From Tamarix chinensis (taxonomy: Eukaryota > Streptophyta > Magnoliopsida > Caryophyllales > Tamaricaceae): a stretch of 64,000 nucleotides of DNA. A program made the position numbers and the translations under genes. Location: assembly GCA_030549775.1 (NCBI GenBank), contig CM060175.1, positions 44,276,415 through 44,340,414 on the forward strand, in the 5' to 3' direction. The notes beneath the pieces were generated by a model. It was given only the letters and a program-made list of their open reading frames with translations. It did no database searches and was not told the DNA's origin. This document shows positions 20,283 through 31,796 of the stretch, in pieces (position 1 is the first letter of the stretch; each line of letters starts with the position of its first letter).

Positions 20283-23270
20283 TGTAATACTCCATTTCTA
20301 AAATCCTTAAATTAGAAACCTTAATTATTAAGTTGGTGATTATGTGTAATTAATTATAATAATTACTATAGGATATTCTTTTTATTAAGTGTGTTATTAT
20401 TATGAAAAATTAGATATAAATTTAATATGTTAAAATTTGATGGAAATTGGGTTATTATATTTAATACCAGTTTAGAACCTAAGCTATGTCTATTGCATAG
20501 AGGACCCTAATTGTGCTAACCAATGTTTTACCTTGTTTAGTTTTTTTATCCTATAACTTTGCCCTACAAAACTGTGGTCTTACTTCTATCCCATAATCCC
20601 CCCTTTTCCTCCCTTGACACTTTTTTCTTCTTCATGCCATACTCCTCCTTTTAAATCTATACTCTACCTTTGTCCTATGTTTCCTCATTATTTGTTTGCT
20701 TAGTCGTCCATGCCCTTATCTATATAACGACTACTCCCTCTATTTTTTTTTCATAAATATCAAAAAAAACATAGCCATGGTTTTTGTGTTCTTTCCCCTT
20801 CTCTCAAGCTTCATCTCCATCATTCTCATAGCTTTACCTTTATCTTTATCAATTTTACTTAGAAACAACAACCACCAAAGGTTATCCTTATCTACACCCA
20901 TAACCACCAAAGCTCCATTCTCATTGTGCCTTATGCCATTAAAGCTCCCCTTCAAGCTATGCCGCTAACACCAAATCCCCTATCCTAGTTGGGTACTCCA
21001 CCACCATAGCTTATCCCTTAGTAATGCTTACCATCTTCTATCTCTCCCTATAGAAAAAGCCACAAGTGTGGTTTCTCTCCTATTTGTAATGGAAACAAAT
21101 GTCATTTTCCACCAATTTGATATGGCAGAAAGTTTTTTTTTCCTCCCATTGTTGTGTGAATTTATTTTGTTTTTCCTTGGATGTGTTATTACATCATATA
21201 GTTTCTTTTTCCCTAGTCATTTTCTCGCCCCTTTTTTGAGTTTATTTTGGTTAATTTTAGTTATTTTTGTCTTCTATTATATGCTAATATAAATTTTTTG
21301 GGGTGTTTTTCTTCTTATGTAATCCTTGAGGTATTGTGGATAAGATAATCTTGTGTGCTTTTATATAGCTTCGATTTAGGTAAATCTAAACACTTATGAG
21401 ATGGTAGAATTTATATGCAATCATGATATATGGTTTAGATCTAGGATCATGTTAGGATTTTATCTTGTGCATGTGGTTTGAATTACATGATAAAATAAGA
21501 ACATGCTCGTAAGTAGTTGGCATGCATGTTTAACTTACCATTTAATGTGACCTATATGCATGTGTAATGTGTTAAATGGTTAAAGTAAGCATGTTTAGGG
21601 TTTGTTAGGGTTTTAGTCATGTCAAGTTATGTTGTGATCTCCATGATGATTCTACCATGATTATCATTGCTTGGTAACTAGATTTGATATAAATAGCATA
21701 AAAGCATGCATGCATGATTAGGGTTAGAATGCCATAATTATTATTTGTCTAGGGTTAGAGATCTTTTCCTAGATGTAGCATATGTTACATTTCATTTTTA
21801 TAAATATGTTTACATGTGCTACATGAAATATATGACATGTTAGAAACACATGATTAGGGTTTTGAGGACATTTTGGTCATTTTTTCCCTGATGTACCATA
21901 TGTGCATAATTGGACATAGAATGGTCTTATACTTCAATAGGTTAATGTTAGTGTTGATGTTGGATTTTCCATAGACTAATAACCTTAGGGTTTACCTTGA
22001 TAATTTTAAATAAAGGAAAATGGCTAAATATGGAAACAGTGATTGTTGTGTAATATGTGTTATTTTCAATCAACTCATAAAATATCAGTACTTAAAGTGG
22101 AAGACTTGAGTTTGGGAATGGTTGCTCTCTTAGATTAGCTACCCTATATATGAGGTGTAAATCTTGTTGAGTTTGGTTCTCTTGTGTGTCATTGTGGCCC
22201 ATTAAAGCCTTAGTCTTCTCTATAGGTGAATACAATCCATAAAGAGGGTATTGATACTTAAGGATTAGGTGACTAAGGTTGGAAGATATTGTGTTACCTA
22301 TGTGCTCTAGTATGATTAGGTATACTGTAGTGTCCCTAGGTTCTAGTATAAGGGTATTGTGTTACCTTTTTATGCCAATATGATAAGTTATACCACAGTG
22401 CCCCTTGGTTGATTACATCCCCTTGAGTAAGATAATTCATAAAGAAGTATTTGTTGATGGCCTTAGTATATATTAGATATATGGCTCAACATTTACCTTA
22501 GTTCCATAACTTTAGTATTTTAAATTAATTTATTGCTGCTTTGGTAGCTTCCTTAGTGCCCTACCTTGATTTATGAAATTGATTTCATTAGTTAATTTTT
22601 GTTATGTATTCCATATGGTTATTTTGTATCTTAATATGATGTTAATTAGTTAAGTGTGATTAGTTGCTGAGAATGAAACTCTAATATTTTATACATTATC
22701 TAATGATTATGAAATTTTTTTATGGAATGTGTTTTGTGATATGAGAAAGTGTTTAGATTATTGTGTAATTATGTGCAATGTGAGAGCACTACCTTTAGTG
22801 AGGTATTGTGATTTACTTAATAAAAGGAAGTTATATGGACACTACATTTCTATATGAATATTCGATGGGAATGGAGTGGTTTGAGGTGTATAATAGTGGA
22901 AAGGATATGTTGAACCTTTCAGAATATGTTCCATTCTAACAATGGGTTTATGGGCATAAGAGTTAGGTTAAACTAGTGTTGTATCCTTGGGTACCCATTT
23001 TTGTTGTACTTGGTTTTCCTTTTGAGTATTATATCCCTCATTGTATTTTGATTACCGTTGTTGTATGGAGAATATTATCCTTAAATTTTATCTATGCATT
23101 ATCTTATATTTCCACTACTTTATTTTGATATGAATTTTTTGAGCCTTAAAACTTAGCATAAGAAAGGTGAGGGACCAAACTTATGATAAGTATAGCAGTA
23201 ATACCTATTTATTTTTTAATTAACACTTGCCAAAAATGAAAATTATAAGTAGTAAAAATGGAGTGTTATA
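20283..23270 (+). mobile_element. Solo LTR, copy E, inserted in copy X
   Basis: It starts TGTAATACTCCATTT and ends AAATGGAGTGTTATA, so the termini are near-inverted repeats of each other. It is flanked by GTTCT (20,278-20,282) and GTTTT (23,271-23,275), a probable 5-bp target duplication with one change. Internally it has a pyrimidine-rich tract (20.52-20.70 kb), GAGATGGTAGAATTTATATGC at 21,397 and the AAAGTGGAAGAC / GATTAGCTACCCT words near 22.1 kb. No primer site or coding region follows, so it is best read as a solo LTR of about 3.0 kb. Short frames inside it have no support. Confidence 0.65.
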
Positions 23271-23543
23271 GTTTTATAACATGTGGATTAGTTTTTTAAA
23301 TTAGTCGATCGATTCCATAGAACAAAAACTCTTATTGAAAATGATAGACTAATCGATCCATTCATAAAATCAATTAGCTGGTATGCTAAGAAAACTCAAT
23401 TTACTCAATTTTCTAAGCCTTTTTCCGATTCCTTTTCAAATCAAACCTAACTATATTTACAAATCAAGATAAAGAATCATCCAAAATCTATTAAATATAA
23501 AAAATTTCCCATTTTATAAACTTTAAATTTATTGGATATTACA
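23271..23543 (-). mobile_element. 5' LTR of the minus-strand chromovirus (copy X, part 2)
   Basis: It continues copy X beyond the copy E insertion and ends (in minus orientation, starts) with TGTAATATCCAATAAATTT at 23,543. It carries GTCGATCGATTCC and ATCGATCC words of the same type as those left of copy E. Tat integrase coding sequence begins right after it, so copy X was probably inserted into the Tat element. Confidence 0.55.
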
Positions 23544-23555
23544 ATTATAGGTCTT

Positions 23556-23638
23556 GAGGAAAATCATAAACCAATTAATGTGTGTGATTGCTTTTAGTTT
23601 TTATGTTTATGCTAAAGAGGTATTGTTGACCGGGAAAG
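23556..23638 (+). pseudogene. Tat-type integrase fragment, left of the Athila insertion
   Basis: The 83 bases translate to a segment ending IAFSFYVYAKEVLLTGK, which corresponds to the TPFSLVYGTEAVLPVEI region of Tat-lineage Ty3/gypsy integrases. The reading frame continues after the Athila element at 36,099 (DTISCCISQYDLKYN) once one copy of the GAAAG duplication is discounted. This shows the Athila element inserted within Tat pol. Confidence 0.65.
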
Positions 23639-25177
23639 TGATAGATGAGATTTATAGATTATTTTCATGCTTAAAAATATCATTTATCTTTCATTAATTC
23701 TATTAGATTTAATCTTTTCGTCGAGTTTTCCTCCTTTGAATAGATTTTACAGGAAAGAAAAAAATTGAAGAAATTCAAGGAGAAGTCAATGAAAAAGAAG
23801 AAATCAAGTAAATAACACATCGAGAAATGTTGAATCAAGGAGAGTGAAGTTGGAAAGGGAATAAATACATCAAGAGAAGCTAGGCTGAAACTTTAAAAGG
23901 AATTGAGTGGAAGGATAAAAAACACGGCACCCCCGTGTTTCATAAACACGGGCCGTGTTAATTATCTCGAGCATCAATCTTTAAATCCTTGTTAGCAGAA
24001 TAGTTGGAAGAAAACACGGGGGTCCCGTGTTTCCATTCAAAAATTTATAATTGTTCGCGCGACCTGTTTTTGATATATTTCCATCTAAAAACAGGGTTCG
24101 GGACAGCGAGAACAGATCAAAAACAATTGGAATGTATTTTTCTTCCTTTATTCCTCTAGAATACACATGTAATGCACAATTCCAACTTTTTGATCTTCTT
24201 GAATTCTAGTGATGATTTGACAATCTGCACTTCAATTGATAAGTCTTCTCTATTCCTTTATGAATTTTAGTATCGTGATTTTTGTTAAATCTAAGTAGAT
24301 TATCTGTAATTATACTTGTGTTCACTATATTATCATCTAATTGTATCAATAGTAGATTTCGTGAATGTGTTGTTGTTATTAATTTTCAAGGTTTGTATGT
24401 AATTGTGTGATTTGTAAATATGCAGATATTTGAGTAATTTGGACAGGGTAGGATGATTTGAGGATGGAATTATATCCTAATTACCATTTCATATTTTAAA
24501 TGTTTGATTCTAGATGAAGTTTAATTGAATTAATGGATCGAATTGAATGATTCTGTATCATAGATTAAGATTTTTGAACTAATTAGATTGATCACCTATT
24601 TAGTTTAGAACTTAATCTTTGCTAAGGCAATGAAATTAACCCGTATTTGTTAATTAATTTTTCTAAAGTAGCAAGAAGATTAATTATTAATCTTATCCAT
24701 TAATTCGTGCAATGGCATAATTCGAGCTTATGTGATTATGATTGTAGTTGGCTGCTTTCCGTTCATAATGCTACCATTAATTGAATCTAGTGTTCGTAAC
24801 CTAGGTTATTAAATGGTCAGAAAATAAATTGAGAGCATATTCAATTTATTAAGGTTGAGAGGAAGTAAAGCAATTTGTTATTATGAATTTCCTAAGTCAA
24901 CATTAAATTGTTTAGAATCATTCATCTTATTTGAATGTTTGGTATTTTAATTCCATCATCAATTCATTCCTCCCCTATTTGTCAATTAGTGATTAAGATT
25001 TAGTACAATTAGATTTAGTATTAGAATCAATTAAATTTTATAAACGGGGTTATAACATCAATAACAAAATTAGTGATTAAAATGTCATTCCTTGTGGGTT
25101 CGACTCCTTCTTGCCATATACTATGTATTTGGGATTTAGGATTTATTTAAATTTGTTGTATTCACGATAGTGCATCA
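23639..25177 (+). mobile_element. 5' LTR of the Athila element
   Basis: It begins TGATAGATGAG and ends TAGTGCATCA; 1,539 bases. It matches 34,536-36,093 throughout. At 23,920-24,030 it carries a palindromic module (AACACGGCACCCCCGTGTTT, then AACACGGGCCGTGTT). It lacks 20 bases present in the 3' LTR at about 34,930; these lie between two CGTGTTTCC direct repeats, so slippage deletion is likely. A 9-bp stem, CCTGTTTTT...AAAAACAGG, follows at about 24,064. Confidence 0.95.
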
Positions 25178-25183
25178 AATTTT

Positions 25184-25201
25184 TAGCTCCATTGCCGGGG
25201 A
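25184..25201 (+). other. Primer binding site, tRNA-Asp type (degenerate)
   Basis: TAGCTCCATTGCCGGGGA lies six bases after the LTR end. It matches the plant tRNA-Asp complement at 15 of 18 positions and shares the core CCATTGCCGGGGA with the site at 87-104. Confidence 0.85.
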
Positions 25202-25291
25202 ATGGCAATTATAATCTTTAGTTTTGTTTTTGGTTTGGTTTCTTATTTTAGTTTTTGATAAATTCTTCACGTGAACTCATCTAGTCTTTGA

Positions 25292-26796
25292 TTGTGTGAA
25301 ATCTTCAGTCACTCGCAATTGAGATCATTTGCAATCGAGCATCAAGGACAAATTATTCCAGCCATAGATCCAAACTCATCTTCTCCAATTGCAACCAGGA
25401 GGAGAAGGAAATTGGAACAAGCTAGCCATATTCCATTACCTTCTGAAGAAAGTTCCACAAATTTGGGAGAAGACCGTATAGAGGATTTGTTTAGTAAACT
25501 TTGCTACATTAATCCACCGATGGCGGATCGAACTCTCAAGGAGCTAGCTGCTCCTGTCTTCAACCCTAATATTTTATGCATTAATTATCCTGCTGATAAT
25601 GATACTTGTGAGATCAAACCTGGATTAATATGAGGTTTACCTATTTTTACAGGTTTTAGAGACAACAACTCCATGGGTTCAGGTTGTTTCATCGACCCAA
25701 ATAAATTTCTCAAGGAATTCCATATAGCTTGTTCTAGTATGAAGCCGAATGGAGTAAGTGTAGAACAACTTAAACTCAAAGCTTTTCCTTTTGCTTTAGC
25801 TGATGCTGCTAAGGAATGGTTATATGATCTACCAGCAGACTCGGTAAACACTTGGACTAATATGCAAAAGGTTTTCCTTAAAAATATTTTCCTTCATCGA
25901 GAGCAACTAATATAAGAAAGGAAATATGTAGTATTAGGCAAGATGGAGGAGAATCCTTACATGAATATTGGGAATGTTTCAATAAATTGTGTGGTAGTTG
26001 TCCTAATCATCAAATTAGTGAACAATTATTAATACAATATTTTTACAAAGGTTTATCTCCTATGGATCTCAATATGATAGATGCTGCTAGTGGTGGTGCT
26101 TTGGTTGATAAAACACCTATCAAAGCTAAAAGGTTAATTGCTAATATGGAATCTAACTCTCAATATTGTAATAGGGGTAATACTTCTATGTCTCAATAGG
26201 TGAAAGAAACCAATATTGCTGAATTAAAAACGCAAGTATCGAATTTGACAGCTCTTATCGAAAGAGTTGTAGGCGAAAAGATTCCTACCAAGGTATGTGG
26301 AATTTGTTCTTTTACTAGTCATCCAACTGACATGTGTCCTACTTTGCAGGAAGAACAACAAGTAAACACCATTGGAGGACAACCATTACCAAAAAAGAAT
26401 GATCCATTTGCTCCAACAAATAATCCTGGATGGAAGGATCACCCGAATCTAAGGTATGGAAACACTCAACAAAGTGGTAACTCATATTTCCAACCACAGA
26501 TGTATCAAAATCAGCAAGGAGCAAATCCACCTCCCAGGTTCTTCCAAATTCCACCAAATCATCAAAGACCACCATTTCAACCAATGCCTCCACCGCAAGT
26601 TCCACAACAATCGGGGGGTATGCCTTTAGAAGACTTGGTGAAATCTTTGGCTACCAATACATTATAATTCCAACAAGAGACCAGAAATGGTATTAAGAAT
26701 TTAGAAAATCAAGTGAGTCAACTAGCAGATTCCCTTGGAAACCTACAAGCACAAGGCTCTTCAAAATTTCCTAGCTAGACCGAAAGAAATCCTAAG
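25292..26796 (+). pseudogene. Athila gag (broken)
   Basis: Structural protein of the virus-like particle. The N-terminal part contains MADRTLKELAAPVFNP, diagnostic of Athila Gag. The Retrotrans_gag domain follows (KFLKEFHIACSSMKPNG, AAKEWLYDLP, then HQISEQLLIQYFYKGL and MIDAASGGALVDKTP). A CCHC zinc knuckle CGICSFTSHPTDMC (C-x2-C-x4-H-x4-C, intact) lies at about 26,299-26,340, before a Pro/Gln-rich tail with NNPGWKDHPNLRY and a LENQVSQLADSLGNLQAQ helix. Lesions: TGA at 25,631, a frameshift at about 25,890, TAG at 26,197, TAA at 26,665 and TAG at 26,776. The start at 25,292 is the first ATG of the open frame; the ATG of MADRTLKEL is an alternative. Confidence 0.92.
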
Positions 26797-27880
26797 GAAA
26801 ACGCTAGTGCTATCACAACTCGCAGTGGGATACAATTGTCAAATCCAAGAAAAGTGAGTGAAGAAGATTACACAAGTAAAGAGCCAGATGAAACAATGGC
26901 TGAAGAAGAAATAAGTGAAGATTCTCCAATAAAAATTCCTACTCCTTTTCCTAGTAGGTTGGCCAAAAACAAGAAAGTAAACCATGACAAGGAGATATTT
27001 AACATATTCAAGAAGGTAGAAGTTAATCTCCCTCTCATTGATGCAATCAAACAAGTACCAAGGTATGCAAAATTCCTTGAGGATTTGTGTACTAACAAAA
27101 GGAAACTTAATGAAAATGAGAAGTTAAGTGTGGGAGAAAATGTGTCAGCAATATTGCAAAGAAAGCTTCCACCGAAGTGCAAGGATCTAGGTATTTTCAC
27201 TATGCCTTGCAAAATTGGAAACACGAGGTATGAAAAATGCATGCTTGACTTAGGTGCTTCAATAAATGTCATGCCTTTATCTATCTTTAACACCCTAAGT
27301 CTAGGTCATTTAAAGGAAACCCGTGTTGTTATTCAATTGGCTGATAGATCTAACACATATCCTGAAGGGGTCATTGACGATGTCTTAGTTTAGGTAAATG
27401 AGTTGGTTTTTCCTATAGATTTTTATGTGTTATATATGAAAGATAATGGTTTAGCTAACCCCTCTCCTATATTGTTGGGGATATCATTCCTAAAAACTTC
27501 AAAAACAAAAATTGATGTCCACGATGGAGTGTTAACCATCGAATTTGATGGTGAAGTTATTAAGTTTAACATATATGATTCCATGCGATATCCTGTAGAT
27601 GGTGAGGAGGTATCTATGATTGATGTCATTGAGAATTTAACTGAAATGGTGTATCAATTATCATCGGCTGATCCTTTGGAAATAACTTTGATACAAGGTA
27701 TAGAAACTGAAGGGTTGGAAGAATTGAACAAAATGTATGATGTTGAAGAAGAAATTACGGAGGTAGTGGTTGCTTTAGGAACATGTCCTAGTAGAATTGG
27801 AAAATTTGTGGATTTGCCATTGATAGTGGATAGACCTATACCTTCCATAGAACAACCACCTGAAGTGGAGTTGAAGCCTT
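26797..27880 (+). pseudogene. Athila pol: protease region (broken)
   Basis: It continues the gag frame with ENASAITTRSGIQ, the conserved Athila Gag-Pro junction, a Lys/Glu-rich linker and FEDLCTNKRKL-type sequence. The retropepsin core is CMLDLGASINVMPLS at about 27,238-27,282; it has the catalytic Asp in a D-L-G-A context, where D-T/S-G/L-A is usual. ADRSNTYPEGVIDDVLV is the flap-side segment and PILLGISFL the C-terminal ILG motif. The enzyme would process the polyprotein. A TAG stop lies at 27,391-27,393. The frame stays open beyond it to about 28,060, where reverse transcriptase begins. Confidence 0.88.
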
Positions 27881-29390
27881 TACCTGACCATCTCAAATAT
27901 GCATTCTTAGGAGATAAGAATACCCTTCCTGTTATCATATCTAGTGAACTAACATCTCAACAAGAAGAAAAACTAGTAAATGTGTTGAAGAAATACAAAT
28001 CAACTTTGGGATGGACAGTTGCTGATATTAAGGGTATTATTCCTTCAGTTTGTATGCATCGGATTTAATGGAAGAGGATGTGAAGCCAAGTAGACAAGTA
28101 CAACGTTGGTTGAATCCGATAATGATGGAAGTTGTGAAGAAAGAGGTTTTAAAATTGCTAAGTGTAGGAGTCATATACCCAATCTCTAATAGTATTTGGG
28201 TAAGTCCGCTTCAAGTTGTCCCAAAGAAAACAAGAATAACAGTAGTGGAGAATGATAAAGGATAAATGGTTCCTATTAGAGTTCAAAATGGTTGGAGGGT
28301 ATGTGTTGACTATAGAAAGCTAAACTCCATGACTAGGAAAGATCATTTTTCTTTACCATTTATGGATCAAATGTTAGAATGGCTAGCGGGTCATGCTTAT
28401 TATTGTTTTCTTGACGGTTATTCTGGATATGTGCAGGTCCCCATAGCTCCAGAAGATCAAGAGAAAACCACATTTACATGTCCCTACGGTACGTTTGCGT
28501 ATCGACGCATGCCATTTGGATTATGTAATGCTCCAGCTACATTTCAAAGGTGTATGGTAAGCATATTTTCTGAATATCTGGAAAAATTATCGAGGTATTC
28601 ATGGATGATTTTAGTATTCATGGAGATACTTTTGAAGAATGTCTAGGTAATTTAACCCTTATCTTGAAAAGATGTCTGGAAACAAATCTTGTGTTAAACT
28701 CTGAGAAATGTCATTTTATGGTTAAAAAAGGAATAGTTTTGGGACATGTTATTTCAGTTAAAGGAATTGAAGTAGATAAAGAAAAAATTGATCTTATCGC
28801 TTCACTACCTTATCCATCAACTATCAAAGATGTGCGTTCATTTTTAGGGCATGCCGGGTTTTACCGTCGATTTATCAAGGATTTTTCTAAAATAACCTAA
28901 CCATTATGTAAGCTTCTTCAAAAAGAAATGGAATTTCAATTTGATGACGCATGCCAGAGATCATTTGATCATTTGAAGGAAAAATTGATAAGTGCACCCA
29001 TACTTCAAACACCTGATTGGAACTTCCCATTTGAATTGATGTGTGATGCATCTAACTTTGTTGTTGGTGTAGTGTTAGGTCAAAGGATCGGGAAAGATCC
29101 ACATGTGATGTATTATGCCTCACGAACATTGAATGAAGATCAACTTAACTACACAACTACCGAAAAGGAGTTTCTTACCATTGTCTTTGCTTTGGATAAA
29201 TTTCGTTCTTATCTGTTAGGAACTGAAATAATTGTTTATTCTGATCATACAGCATTGAAATATTTGTTAGCAAAGAAAGAGGAAAAACCACGACGGATTA
29301 GATGGATTCTTCTACTCCAAGAATTCAATATACGCTTTAAACATAAGAAAGGAACTGAAAACGGAGTAGTAGATCATCTAAGTAAGTTAA
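27881..29390 (+). pseudogene. Athila pol: reverse transcriptase and RNase H (broken)
   Basis: Copies element RNA into DNA. Reverse transcriptase motifs in order: PLQVVPKK, VCVDYRKLN, FLDGYSGYVQVPIAPEDQEKT, CPYGTFAYRRMPFGLCNAPA, and the active-site box as VFMDDFSIHG (FMDD, about 28,598). KRCLETNLVLNSEKCHF and LGHVIS follow. RNase H follows with MCDASNFVVGVVLGQR, TTEKEFLTIVFALDKFR and YSDHTALKYLL, which carry its acidic residues. Lesions: frameshifts at about 28,062 and about 28,580, and stops TAA at 28,263 and TAA at 28,898. The key motifs themselves are intact. Confidence 0.93.
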
Positions 29391-30766
29391 TCAAAGAGGT
29401 TGAAGTTGAAGTACCTATCAATGAAGCATTTCCGGACGAACAACTTCATGTCATTGGGAATGAGATACCATGGTATGCTGACATGGTAAATTTGTTGGTG
29501 ACTAAGGTATTCCCCTCACACTTTACTAAAGCACAGAAAGATAGAATGAAAAGTCAAGCAAAATATTTTGTATGGGATGATCCATACTTGTGGAAACAAT
29601 GTGCTGATCAAATCATTAGAAGATATATTCCTGATAGTGAGATTCTGTCTATCTTACACTTTTGTCACAGTTATGCTTGTGGGGGACACTTTGGCCCCAA
29701 ACGAACGGCTTATAAAGTTTTAGAGAGTGGATTCTTCTGACGTACATTGTTTAGGGATGCTCATGAATTTTGTAAAATGTGTGAAAACTGTCAAAAGACT
29801 GGGGGATTAGATCCTAGAAATGAAATGCCACACACTCCTATTATAGCATGCGAAATCTTTGATGTTTGGGGTATGGATTTTATGGGACCCTTTCCATCCT
29901 CTTTTGAGTTCAAATACATTCTTGTTGCTGTTGATTATGTGCCAAAATGGGTGGAGGCTAAGGCCAGCCGTATTGATGATGCTAAGGTTGTTGGAGAATT
30001 TCTTCGAACTAACATTTTTGCAAGGTTTGGCTTACCAAAATCCATCATTAACGACAAAGGTTCACACTTCTGCAAAAGAACCGTAGAAGCCCTATTAAAG
30101 AAATATCATGTGACACATCGAATATCTACAACATATCATCCACAAACCAATGGTCAAGCCGAGGTATCCAACTGGGAAATCAAATCAATCTTGGAAAAAA
30201 TGGTGAAACCAACAAGAAAGGATTGGAGCTTACATTTTCATGATGCTCTCTAGGCTTATCATACAGCTTTGAAGACTCCAATTGGTATGTCCCCATATTG
30301 TCTGGTTTACGGTAAGTCTTTTCATCTACCGGTTGAGTTAGAACATAAAGATTTTTGGGCCATAAAGAAATGTAACATGGAGTCAACTAAAATTGGAAGA
30401 CATAGGCGACTCCAACTACAAGAGTTGGAGGAAATAAGAAATGATGCTTTTGAAACTGCATTGAGATATAAAGATAGAACTAAGGCAGTTCATGATAAGT
30501 TCATTCTTAGAAAGAGTTTTGAAATCGGTCAAAAAGTTTTATTATATCATTCTCGATTGAAGTTGTTTCCAGGGAAATTGAGGTCGAGATGGATCTGTCC
30601 ATTTGTTGCGACTAATGTGTTTTCTCATGGTGTAATAGAAATTAAGAGTGAGAAAACAAGGAAGATGTGGAAAGTCAATGGACACCGCCTCAAACCTTAT
30701 TATGAAGGGCACCAAGTGCACAATTTGGAAGTGGTAGATCTTACCACTCCCAATTATGAGGGCTGA
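29391..30766 (+). pseudogene. Athila pol: integrase (broken)
   Basis: Inserts the cDNA into the genome. The zinc-binding HHCC is seen as HFCHSYACGGHFG and CKMCENCQK. The DDE core has [12 protein letters not shown] (first Asp), [11 protein letters not shown] (second Asp) and [12 protein letters not shown] (Glu). A C-terminal domain includes [21 protein letters not shown] and [12 protein letters not shown], and the frame ends at TGA 30,764. Two tryptophan positions are now stops: TGA at 29,738 (after LESGFF) and TAG at 30,251 (after FHDAL). All three catalytic residues remain. Confidence 0.93.
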
Positions 30767-30935
30767 ATGAATCACATTTTGTCACTTAGGAAACACCCAA
30801 GTATTGTACATAAGTTTTCCGTATCTCGTAACTTTCTTTTTACACAGTTGGTATAAATTTGTATGTTTATAATGTGTATATGTGAGAAAATACATTTGAA
30901 GTTTATTTTCATTTTTACTGCTTAAAACAAAAAAA

Positions 30936-31140
30936 AACATGGGGGGTCGTATTCACCAAACACGACCCGTGTTTATTTTGCAGGAAAAATTTTAGAATTC
31001 CAGAGAGCACCAAAAATAACACGGGGGGTCCGTATTTCCTAACACGGCCCGTGTTTCCCTCTCTCCAGAAAAATTTTAGAATTCTAGAGAGCTCTAAAAT
31101 TAACACGGGGGTACCGTATTTTTAAACACGGACCGTGCTT
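30936..31140 (+). repeat. Tandem repeat of a double-hairpin module (pol-env interval)
   Basis: Two and a half copies of an 82-84 bp unit start at about 30,936, 31,018 and 31,102. Each holds AACACGGGGG...CCGTATTT followed by AACACG(G/A)CCCGTGTTT, both able to fold as stem-loops. The spacer is AAAAATTTTAGAATTCTAGAG. The same hairpin words occur in both LTRs of this element. Confidence 0.88.
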
Positions 31141-31440
31141 CTCCTCACTAGATCCCTTCAAAAACCTTCATTTTCTCACTAAATCCTTCAAATTCTAACG
31201 ACTCCTACCCACATTAAGCTTCCATTTTCTTTCTCCACCCTTAATTTTCTTTTCCTTGCAAAATTTTCTGTCATTCCATTACAGAAAAAAGGAGGCACCT
31301 TCTCCTCAAACCCTAATTCCAATTCGAGCATTAACCATTCCATTTTCTGCAAATTACTTTAGGGTTTTCGTGGAAATTGACATTCCAACATCCTTTTTCT
31401 TATTTATGTTATTTTCTCCACCTGTTTTCACAGAATCAAG

Positions 31441-31633
31441 GTAAGTGGTTATTCCCCATCATGGTGCAGTACTGAATTCATATTCCTCATTTGTGTTATC
31501 ATGTGCTGACACAATAAGCTTGGAAATTGGGTGATTTTGTTGCATAACTTGCACAATTATAAACCTGGATGAATGACATGATTAGGGAATATGTGTGCAT
31601 TCAGTGAATATTGTTATGTGGTTATAATTGCAG
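31441..31633 (+). promoter_or_regulatory. Candidate intron in the env-like leader
   Basis: The donor AAG|GTAAGTGG at 31,441 is a perfect plant consensus and the acceptor TATAATTGCAG ends at 31,633. The 193-base interval lies between integrase and the env-like ORF. Splicing here would shorten a subgenomic leader. A second acceptor-like word (TTGTGTAG) sits immediately before the env-like ATG. No transcript evidence is available. Confidence 0.45.
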
Positions 31634-31796
31634 GCCAACCATATTCTTGCAGAAGCAACATTATGTTTGCTGCAATTTCAGTTTATGACATTGTTTCTTA
31701 GCATCCAATTCATAATCTTTATGTCTCTATATACTACATTACACAAACCAACTAAGACTCAATGTCTCACTTTTCTAATATTGACAAATTGTGTAG

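Noticed and set aside
20696..21292. Two hydrophobic frames that could suggest small membrane proteins
   Set aside because: They lie inside solo LTR E in T-rich DNA, have no recognisable family and no gene context.
27423..27938. Minus-strand frames opposite Athila protease
   Set aside because: Shadows of the plus-strand pol coding sequence.
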